In this document: piece by piece, positions 8,987 to 18,300 of the stretch
How the letters are laid out: each line of letters starts with the position of its first letter
How positions within the stretch are numbered: position 1 is the stretch's first letter
From: Saccharofermentans sp.
GTDB lineage: Bacteria > Bacillota > Clostridia > Saccharofermentanales > Saccharofermentanaceae
Reading direction: 5' to 3'
DNA: 52,589 nucleotides
Assembly: GCA_024403655.1 (NCBI GenBank)
Contig: JAKSRK010000004.1
Location: 1-52,589, forward strand
The notes under the pieces: generated by a model
What the model was told of the DNA's origin: nothing
Databases searched by the model: none
Seen by the model: only the letters and a program-made list of their open reading frames with translations
Program-made: the position numbers and the translations under genes

Positions 8987-10477
8987 TCAGTTCCCCTCCT
9001 CTTCTGAAATATCATCTGGAATATCAGGACTTGCAAGAGAACAAACAACATTTATTCTCCAATAAGTTCCGTCTTGATCCAAAGTGTATCCTGTATAATC
9101 AACATTCTCGAATATATCCATATTCATCAGTTCGTCAATAAACCGGTTGATATCATCAACAGTTTCCGACGAAGCGGTAATGCTGAAGACTCCGCTAGTA
9201 GCACTGTAAGTTCTGAAATCTACTTCTACATCATGTACTCGAGCTGCTGACAAAATCATCGCATTTACAGAAGAATCAGGAATAGGATAAGAATCAATAT
9301 CCTGCCTTAGGATATCAACACCACCCTGTATAGATCCCATTTCTTCCATATTCTCATACATTGCATCGTACTCGGCAACCTGAGCAATAATAGAATCATC
9401 GTTGTTATAATCCTTAATTTTCTTAAGTTCATCAGTCTTTGTATTCTTATAGTAAGAAAGACCCGCAAAGACAATACCTTCGATCAAAAGTATTACTCCA
9501 AAGATTGCAACTATCTTATGGATTCCATTGACTTCAGCCTTCTTACCGGCATTCTTAGATGCTTTAAGTATAGATAGCTTCTCATCAACTCTACGTATAC
9601 CTGAAACAGGATATACGTAAAAAGGAAAAGCCTGCTTATCACTTCCGATACTGCTTCCGTTAGGCGGAGTAGCCATAGTAATATCAACCTGATTGTCAAT
9701 ATTAAGAATATCGTTAATAAGTGTATTTACATGAGTCTGAGAAAGACCTGCGAACACTACATCATTTACAACAATATTAAGTCGCTGAGCAGATATGAAA
9801 TTCCTAATTGAAGTAATTGATGCATATATCTCTCTGGCAAACTCAGGAGTTCCAGGTCTCGCAAATACTCTCGAGGTAGAATCGTAGTAATACTTACCTT
9901 CAGCGAAGAATATAGTTACAAGTGAATTACCATCTAAGATCATGTAAATAGCATTCTTACCGGCAACCTGCTTAGTAAAGAACTCAGTAGCCAGCTGAAC
10001 ACCGTTATGTATTGACTTAAGCTTTAAGCCGGCTTTGCTGAAAATCTCAACATACGTATCTACAAAATCAGCTTCAGCTGTCTCACATATAACCTTCCTC
10101 TTCTTCTCCTTGTTGTTGGTAGACAGCTGATACCATCCGGTTATAGGATTTTGGAATCTTCCATAATCGTTATCTGCAATCTCTCTAGCAATATACTGAT
10201 TAGTCTTATTATCAGACAAAATAGGAACATCAACCCTCGTAGCACGAAGCTGTGGAGAGTTGATTATAAGCGTAATATCGTTCTTGGGAAACTTATTCAT
10301 TTTCCAAGCGTCGTTTAAAGTCTGTAAGACGAGATCCTTATCCATTACAACACCGTTCAACACAGCACCTTCCTGAAGAGGAGACGAATACAGCTTAGAT
10401 ACTCTTGCACCTCCAGGTGTAGCTGTTCCAACAGCTACCTGAAGATTAGTATTTGAGAGAAATACAACTATTGACAT
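8987..10477 (-). CDS. fused PilM-PilN-like type IV pilus protein (GspL-like architecture)
   Basis: A 496-residue protein whose first 310 residues look like the actin-fold cytoplasmic protein PilM (opening VVFLSNTNLQVAVG, later YMILDGNSLVTIFFAEGK). One membrane span follows at about 320-342, then a coiled-coil stretch and a small alpha/beta extracytoplasmic domain like PilN. In most type IV pilus operons PilM and PilN are separate; a single chain of this layout is known in GspL of type II secretion systems. The gene sits where pilM-pilN normally are, between pilC and pilO. AAAGGAG lies 7 bases upstream. The fusion is seen directly as one open frame; the fold assignments are inference from weak similarity. 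Confidence 0.8.
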   Translation of the reverse strand: MSIVVFLSNTNLQVAVGTATPGGARVSKLYSSPLQEGAVLNGVVMDKDLVLQTLNDAWKMNKFPKNDITLIINSPQLRATRVDVPILSDNKTNQYIAREIADNDYGRFQNPITGWYQLSTNNKEKKRKVICETAEADFVDTYVEIFSKAGLKLKSIHNGVQLATEFFTKQVAGKNAIYMILDGNSLVTIFFAEGKYYYDSTSRVFARPGTPEFAREIYASITSIRNFISAQRLNIVVNDVVFAGLSQTHVNTLINDILNIDNQVDITMATPPNGSSIGSDKQAFPFYVYPVSGIRRVDEKLSILKASKNAGKKAEVNGIHKIVAIFGVILLIEGIVFAGLSYYKNTKTDELKKIKDYNNDDSIIAQVAEYDAMYENMEEMGSIQGGVDILRQDIDSYPIPDSSVNAMILSAARVHDVEVDFRTYSATSGVFSITASSETVDDINRFIDELMNMDIFENVDYTGYTLDQDGTYWRINVVCSLASPDIPDDISEEEGN

Positions 10478-10492
10478 ATTTACTCTCCTTTC

Positions 10493-11689
10493 TTACGTTC
10501 CCGCACCGATTGTTGAATAAGACTGATAGATAGGCTGGATAATAGCAATCATTATAAAACCAACCAAAGCAGCCATAACAACAATCATTATGGGTTCAAT
10601 ATATGATGTCAGACGTATAAGCGCCTGCTGTGAATAGAAATCAAGATCATTAGAAACTGACTCGAGCATCGTACCAAGCATACCGGTCTCCTCACCAACC
10701 TTAATTGTAGCTGGAAGTTTAGAGACGAAGCCATCAACATTCTGAATAGCTGTCGACACATTCATACCACCTAATACTTTGCTCTCAACTTCATCAAACT
10801 GAGATTCTATATACATATTGCCGATAGTACTCTTTGCTATCTGAATACAATTGTAAACAGGAATACCGGAAGAATACAAAGAAGAAAGAGTACGAGCAAA
10901 ACGTGCTGAGTAAATAATCTTAAGAAGCTTACCCCAGGCACCTTTTGTCTTGATTCTATCTATCTGAAATTTGACTGCCGGAATCTTGAGAATCATCTTA
11001 CCGAATATAATGCCAAGCACTACGATAACAGCGAGAATATACCATTTTGTAGCAACAAAATTTGAAATACCCATCAAGATTTTGGTAGGAAGCGGAAGTG
11101 ATGGTAAAGTTGAAAATATTTCTTCAAACTGAGGAAGAACATAACCAAAAAGTATCATAAGAACAACTACTAAAAGAACCATAAGGATCTTTGGGTAAGT
11201 AAGTGCATTCTTGGCAGTTTGCTCAAGCTGAGCATCCCTCGTAAACTGATCAGCAAGTCTCAGACAAGTTGTATCAAGAGAGCCTGAAGTCTCTGCAGCT
11301 TTAATCATATAGATAAGAAGTGGCGGAAAAGCTGGATCTAATTCAGACATAGCAACTGATAAAGAAACACCCTGAATTATTCGCTGTCTCAACTTAAGAT
11401 AAAGCTGCTTCTCATAATCAGATAAAGATTCATCATTTGAAGTAATCTCAATTGCTCGGACAAGTGTAACACCTGCCTTAATGAGAGTACCAAGCTGACG
11501 ACAGAAATCGGCAAGCTGAGGTTTTTTCAAAGGCTTTAACGCAATCTGCTTAACTACCGGCTTTACATCCAGTAGCAACAATCCGGATTCATGGAAGCGC
11601 TTCTGAAGATCACTCTCATCGTAAGCTTCAGCTTTGCCCTTAACAATTTTGCCTTTGCTATCTTGTGCCCGATACTTATATTCCGGCAT
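10493..11689 (-). CDS. pilC: type IV pilus platform protein PilC/GspF
   Basis: The 398-residue polytopic platform protein works with PilB to extract pilins from the membrane. The N-terminal MPEYKYRAQDSKGKIVKG motif and two repeated GspF domains (about residues 66-190 and 270-392) are clear, with spans near 165-190, 215-235 and 368-395. The motif GxxLxxAxxxxDxxFPPLLIYMIKAAETSGSLD-type region in the first domain and VGEETGMLG in the second are diagnostic. GGAGA lies 6 bases before the ATG. It is the second gene of the cluster, 24 bases after the small membrane protein, and the length is normal for the family. Confidence 0.96.
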   Translation of the reverse strand: MPEYKYRAQDSKGKIVKGKAEAYDESDLQKRFHESGLLLLDVKPVVKQIALKPLKKPQLADFCRQLGTLIKAGVTLVRAIEITSNDESLSDYEKQLYLKLRQRIIQGVSLSVAMSELDPAFPPLLIYMIKAAETSGSLDTTCLRLADQFTRDAQLEQTAKNALTYPKILMVLLVVVLMILFGYVLPQFEEIFSTLPSLPLPTKILMGISNFVATKWYILAVIVVLGIIFGKMILKIPAVKFQIDRIKTKGAWGKLLKIIYSARFARTLSSLYSSGIPVYNCIQIAKSTIGNMYIESQFDEVESKVLGGMNVSTAIQNVDGFVSKLPATIKVGEETGMLGTMLESVSNDLDFYSQQALIRLTSYIEPIMIVVMAALVGFIMIAIIQPIYQSYSTIGAGT

Positions 11690-11713
11690 CGCTTGTCTCC
11701 TATCCTATCTTAT

Positions 11714-12202
11714 TTAATCAGCTTCGAACTTCAAAAGTTCAAAAGAGTAGTAAACTCTGAATTCACCATCTAAACCAGCATTCGAATTTGAAGTGTTGGT
11801 ATAGATGACTCTGTAAAGTCCTGTTCTGTATTCAAACTGTAAAGGGATGTTGTTTGTCTCGTCCCAGGAATAAAGAATAACCTCTCCATCCCTTGTCGAT
11901 AAGGATTCAATGAGTTCTGAAGCCCCGACAACTAATCCATTCGGACTATTCTGATCGTATATAGTCAAGTTCTCTCCATAGTATTCTGTCCCTACCACTC
12001 GAAGAGCTCTCCTTATATCACGCGCTTCTTTATGAGCTTGTCTGGCTCCAATGATCATTACACCCCAAGCGACAAATACAAAAACAAGAATAAATATGAC
12101 AAACACAGCCAAAGAAGTTCGCAGCACTTCCCATACCGCACTCTTTCTGTAGAATATAGTACCTTCACCATAGACCTTGTCCGGCTGCTTGTTGTCTGCC
12201 AT
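11714..12202 (-). CDS. small bitopic membrane protein, first gene of the pilus cluster
   Basis: A 162-residue protein that I cannot assign to a family. It has a 25-residue cytoplasmic head, one long hydrophobic segment (about 26-52) and a charged helix, then a beta-rich extracytoplasmic domain ending YYSFELLKFEAD. The head-span-beta layout is like a minor pilin or an accessory assembly protein, but there is no prepilin cleavage motif before the span. It begins the run pilC, pilM-N, pilO, pilB, pilD, so it probably has a pilus role. The ATG at 12202 has AAAGGTG six bases upstream; a GTG three codons earlier is less likely. Confidence 0.75.
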   Translation of the reverse strand: MADNKQPDKVYGEGTIFYRKSAVWEVLRTSLAVFVIFILVFVFVAWGVMIIGARQAHKEARDIRRALRVVGTEYYGENLTIYDQNSPNGLVVGASELIESLSTRDGEVILYSWDETNNIPLQFEYRTGLYRVIYTNTSNSNAGLDGEFRVYYSFELLKFEAD

Positions 12203-12337
12203 GCACAACACCTTTTACCTTTCTACTGTTTTTAGAATATCAAATATATATTTTCCTTTACCCACTTAATTGTTAATTTTATTTTAAATAATGAAGAAAC
12301 TCCATAGATGTCCTCTCAAATGGAGTTTTCAAGCTAT

Positions 12338-12367
12338 AAAAAAGACAGACGGCATTCACCGTCTGTC
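12338..12367 (-). terminator. intrinsic terminator after the giant prepilin gene
   Basis: GACAGACGG (12344-12352) pairs with CCGTCTGTC (12359-12367) and is followed on the minus strand by CTTTTTTA. A second weaker stem, ACTCCAT/ATGGAGT, lies further downstream at about 12299-12326 in the 196-base gap before the next gene; its role is unknown. Confidence 0.88.
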
Positions 12368-12398
12368 CCGAATAAACAGTTTCTTATAATTACTTAGA

Positions 12399-15300
12399 TC
12401 ACTGGAAGATCAGTCCATAAGTATTTGACAATGCAGTCATATCATCCTGTGAAAGCTGGAATCTGGTTCTAACCTGCCAATGGTTGGAATCATATCCGAT
12501 TACAGCACCTAAAGCATAATTATTATCACTATCCAATCTGCAATCATAGGTTCCATTATCGTTTCTCCATATAGTTAATGGAGCTTCAGTCCAGTGATCG
12601 TATAGAACATTAACAGTTACAGAACCATCACCGTTATCGACAATTGAAGTAACACCATTGGGACTGGTCTCACCTGCTGTTACGAATTCACCGGCAGAAG
12701 AGACACAAGATTCACCGGTAGAACCACTTTCACTCGGTTCTGATGAATCAGTAGGATCCGTAGGGTCGGTCGGATCTGTTTCTTCTACTACCTCCTCCGG
12801 CTTAGCATAAAGAACGAAGCTTCTGTCAACAGGAGACTCGATATCAAAGAGTTCTTCATCAAGATACTCGCTGGATGTATACCAACCGCCTGCTGCAAGA
12901 GGAGGATTTACCAACTGCATGCCATCCTCGACCAGCATCAAAGTCTCATTTCCTAACTCGTCAACGAATGTAACTGTATGAATCAGAACTACTAATTCAG
13001 CTCCATCTGCAGTTTTATAGTTGCCATCAACTGCAATTCTCAAAATCCAAGTACCATCCTGACCTGCAACTGCTTCTTTTACTACAGTACACTGACTCAT
13101 ATCAATAGACTCACCGTTAATTGTTACGGAATCAACTGTAAGTTCATCTGAAGTATTACCTATCCAGTGACAATCTATGTCATCTGCAAGGTTATTGATT
13201 ACCTTTGGAGCGATATCAAATGTAAATGTAAGATATCCCTCTGTATTATTGATAACAAAATTATCGTTCTTGGGAGTGATTTTAACCGTGGCTGTACCAA
13301 CATTAATGTTATTGCTATATTCAAAGTTCATATAATTACTGATGTCTTCATTGTTAAACAAAACTTTTATATCAGGAGTTAATTCACTACCGGTATATGT
13401 AAGATCCGGTAATGTTTCAGCAAAGCCACAAGTAGCAGAAGTGATATCCAATGGAATTATAGTAAAATCTGCACTTATAGCACCAGAATAGTTATTACGA
13501 CCAATACCCGTTGCAACAACATAAGCACTTCCAACAGACGTATTATTTACCACATGGATTTCGTAATTAGATGTGCTTATTGGTTCCCAAGTAGTTGTAT
13601 GAATCACAATTCCTGATACTACTTTCTTTTCAACTACCACTTCCGGGAAAACTCCAGCAGTACTATATTCATAAGTCTGGTTTCCATTCGGATCATAAGT
13701 AAATCTTATTCTATAATCATCATCATTGAGGACAGTAGTACTCTTGCTTATTGATGAAGGCCAGTCCCCATAGTGAACACCACCAACAAAAGATCTTAAT
13801 GGGAAAGCAGTCGCATCCAATGTACTGTCAAAAGGATGGGCAGTAGTCAGAGAATCATCTACTCTAATATATTTACTTCCTGTATGACCTGGGATATTAT
13901 CCCAGTCAACAAAATGAACATAACTATCAATTGATCTAAACACCGAACCTATGTCAACACTATAGGAACCTACTACACCAAGAGAAGAGTTTATATAATT
14001 CAAGACTTTATTAGTATTATCGTTTTTAAGCGAACTAACCTTGTCCAACCGTCCGGCAAACGCACCTACATTACCAGCTCTTGAATTGCTACTAGACACA
14101 AGACCAGTACTATAAGTTGAACTAATAACATTAGAGTTTGAAGTTACCCAACCAAACCATCTTGTAGAAGCACTTACACGACCAACAAAACCTCCAAGAT
14201 AGTCATTTCCAGCTACTGAACAGGTAGAGTAACATTGCTCAACTCTACTAACAGCACCACTTATAAATCCAACAAAACCACCTACGTTATTGGTTCCTCT
14301 AACATTCTCGTTTCCTGATGCATATTGACCACCTACTGTATGACCACCAGAATAACAATTCACAACTGTTCCAGCTTCCATAGAACCAATAAAACCACCA
14401 ACATATTGTCCACCACTAACAACTGCTGTAGAAAAACTTCTTTGTATAGTTCCACTGAACATATGGCCAATAAGACCGCCAGTATTATTAGCATGAAGCG
14501 ATACGACAGAAGGATTAATTGAAGGACAATACACTTCAACATAAGCATCTGAATTACCCTCATTCCAATTGTAAAGAGCAGGATTATTAGAAGAGTTGCT
14601 ACTAGTGCTACTATTACCATATCTGCCAAACGCACCACCGACACCGGCATCCCCCATAGACAGACCATTACGATCCTGGTTGCCGCCTGCATAAACCTGG
14701 CTTGTCTCATCAAAATGAATTACAATACGACCATTGTTAATGTCTAGGTTATTAGACTTGTTAACAAAGCCGATTACACCACCTACATCAATACAGTGAA
14801 GTGTTGATGTATTTGTAGAAGGAATATCACCGATATAGGATGCTTCCAAGTTAACTGATATGCCACCGTTAATCATTGCACTACCAGTAAACTCACCGAT
14901 AGCTCCACCGACTGCTGTCTCACCTGTTACAAAAGATGAAGTGATATTCTCAGTAATTGCACCGGAATTCAACTGTCCTGCAGAGAAATATCCGATAGTT
15001 CCACCGACCTTATCATTACCATCAACTCTTGAACTGGAATCGATTGTAGTATCAAGGCTTCCGTTAATGCTACCTGCTGTCCAGGTTCCAATAGTACCGC
15101 CTACATAGTTAGCTTCTCCACCAACATTAGAACCGGAACTAATTACATTAACAATGCTTCCGTTAATGCCTGCACTACCTGTAAGCTTACCGATTGCACC
15201 ACCTACTTCAGATGTTCCGGAAATTGTAGAAGACGTTACTGTGTTGTTGATGGTGTTATTTATCTGACCACCGGAGTAACTACCTACAGTACCGCCAACA

Positions 15301-18300
15301 GCCTGTAAGCCGCTAACAGTCGAGCCTGTACTGATTGTAGTGGTAAGAGTTCCGTTATTAACAGAACCAGCTAACCACGCACCGATTGAACCACCGACAC
15401 TATTAGCATTTCCGCCTACATTTGAATAGGAATTAACTGTTGTAGTAATGCCATTATTGATATCACCTGCTGTCCAGGAACCGATTGCACCACCAATATA
15501 GTTAGAAGCACCATTTACAGCTGAACCTGAGTTAATCAAAGTTGTTATTCCGCCATTAATCATGCCGGCTGAATAGCTTCCTATTGAGCCACCAACATTT
15601 CCTGATGTTCCGCTAATGCCGGAATACGAAGTAACAGTAGTATTTATACCGCCGTTAATAGAACCGGAAGACCAGCTACCGATTGAACCGCCAACATAAC
15701 CTGCACCGTTTATATCTGAATCATCAAGATTAACTGTCAGACCATCGTTTAAGCTATTAGCACTCCAAATACCAATCAGACCACCACAATAGTTCTGGGT
15801 TGCATTTACAGCTGATCCACTCAGGCTGACATTAATACCACCACTGACAGTAGAACTGTTATTAACCTGTCCGACAGCACCACCTACATTAGCCGCACCG
15901 GATACTGCTGAACCGGTTATGCTACCTGTAATTCCGCCTGCAACTGTACCGTTGGCAATATTACCGAATGAACCACCAACATTGTTCTCGGATCCACTTA
16001 CATTAGAACTGCTAAGGTTTACTAATGTGCCACCGTTAATACTGTTACCATTCCAAAGACCAACTGCACCACCAACATATGAAGTACCGGATATAGCAGA
16101 ATCAGTTATATTCTCAATAAGTCCGCCGGATACTGTACCGCTAGCAAAATTACCGACTGCACCACCAACATACTGATTACCTGCAACAGATGAAGCGGAA
16201 TTAATAGTTGTCTCTATGCCACTGTTAAATGCACCGGAAGTTACATTACCGATAGATCCGCCAACATAGTTTGCAGCACCGACTACACTTGTACCTGAAG
16301 TAATGGTCGTATTAATCTTTCCGCCATTAAGTGTGCCGGAAATCCAACTACCAACAGCACCGCCGACATAGTTTGCGCTTCCGCGAACACTTGAACCTGC
16401 ATTCAAAGTAGTAAATACACAACCATTATTAATAGTATTGGTCGCTATATTACCGATTGAACCGCCGACATAACTACCACCACTAATAGCTCCTGTATTA
16501 GTAACACTAATATAAAGAGCATTTAATCCTGAGTTAGCGCTAATAAGACCAACAGCACCACCTACACCGTTGTTGTCACCGGCAGATTTTGCGGAAATTG
16601 CAGCACCATTAGTGATGTTAACAGCAATTGTTCTTCCATTAGCCGTTGTCTGCAAATAGCCGATTGCACCACCTGTGCTGTCAGGAAGACGCTCCTGAGC
16701 TGTGCTGTCGGGAGATGCAACGAACGGTCCGATTACCGTATTTGCAGCATTTACTACATTTACAAATAATGTTGAAGAACAATCCTTCTCAAAGCCGATA
16801 GCACCGCCGCAGTATGCAGCAGTATTTCTGTCAGTCTCGTAAAGAACTACATCACCATTATTAACAACATTAATGCTGATATAGCCTGAGCATCCTGACA
16901 TATATCCGACAGCACCACCGCAGTTACGAAGAGCAGTTGTATCCGTGTCGGGAACTGAGAGCACAAGAGAATTAACAGGAAGATTAACATCAATCTGATA
17001 TCTGCCTGAGTATGTGATTGCACCTGTAGCTGTATTTACATTTGCAGCTGTAAACTGAGGATTATTTGCTATCTCAGCAATAGATGAATTCTCGAAGTAA
17101 CCGATAGCTCCACCTGAAGTATACTTGGCACCAACTACGCAGGATATTGGCTTGCCGCTCATGCTCTCGTTAGGGAAAGTAAATGCAGATGCTGCTTCAG
17201 CAAAATCAGGAGAATTAACTGCTATTCTCGCGTTAATATTCTTGATGTTATTTCCGATAACACCACCAACCTTATTCTGACCGAGAACTGCAAAGTTTCC
17301 ATCGATTTCAATAAAACCGTATGTATTACCGTCGTTCTTACCGATAACACCGCCTACACCGTCACTGAAGCCGAGGATTACCCAGTACTCACCTGCCATT
17401 ACAACAGAATTACTCATTCTGACTGTATTTGTAGCATCGTCTACACCTGAGACATTACCGATATTACCTGTATTAAGTCCTACAAGACCACCGACAGGCT
17501 TATTATTAAGCTTCATTGAATAAGTGGGAGCTTTTCCCTCTTTAATCTCAACAGCGTTATCACTAGGCAAAATACTTCTGTCATCAGCAGGAACTGAACC
17601 AACGTAATCACAGGGACTGCCATTCTTAACATCGTACATAACAAGACTGATGTTATTAGTATAAATGTTATAGATAGTACCTCTGTTCTCACCAATAAGA
17701 CCATAGCCGTTATCTCTGTTCTTATTAAAGGAACCGGTTCTCATCTGAACGTTATTAATTACGGAATTAACCATAACGTCATTTGATGAGTGAGGAACGG
17801 AAGTTAAAATCTTATTTGCAGATAAGTATTCAAGCGCGGGGAAAGAAACAACCTTAAGTTCATTAGCCTCTACAACCCGGTGAGAAATCTGATTTGAACT
17901 GTAGCCGTAAGCATTCGTTCTGTCATCGCTCTTTGGATCCTTATAAACTCTGACCTGGCTTACATACTGGCCGCCGACTTCCTCGTACCAGTTAAGATCG
18001 TTGACAATAATGAAATTTGCAGCAACACCGTCAGGCACCATACGAATATTACTAAGGTGTCTGTAAGAAGATATAACTGCATAGCCGCCATTAGTTCCTG
18101 AGAAACTTCCTGATACAGATACACCGTTACTGTTGCAAACCTTGTCACCAAAGAGCGTATTAACAACAGCTTTGTCGGAAGTATCTCTAGCAGCTGCAGC
18201 TACAGTTGTATTGTAATTATAAGTAGGTCTTGCACTCGCGATGCCTCCGTCAGCCCACTGCTGAAGAACTGTACCTACAGAGTAAACAGGATCGTTTATA

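Noticed and set aside
5343..12202. Type II secretion system instead of a type IV pilus
   Set aside because: No secretin, GspC or other outer-membrane parts; small major pilin and Gram-positive-type neighbours fit a pilus better, although the fused PilM-PilN resembles GspL.
14860..16176. Plus-strand frames inside the giant prepilin gene (82-85 codons, Pro-rich)
   Set aside because: Antisense images of the Gly-rich repeats.
14860..16490. Regularly spaced repeats resembling a CRISPR array
   Set aside because: Units are in-frame coding repeats with variable sequence and no constant 25-37 base repeat or cas genes.
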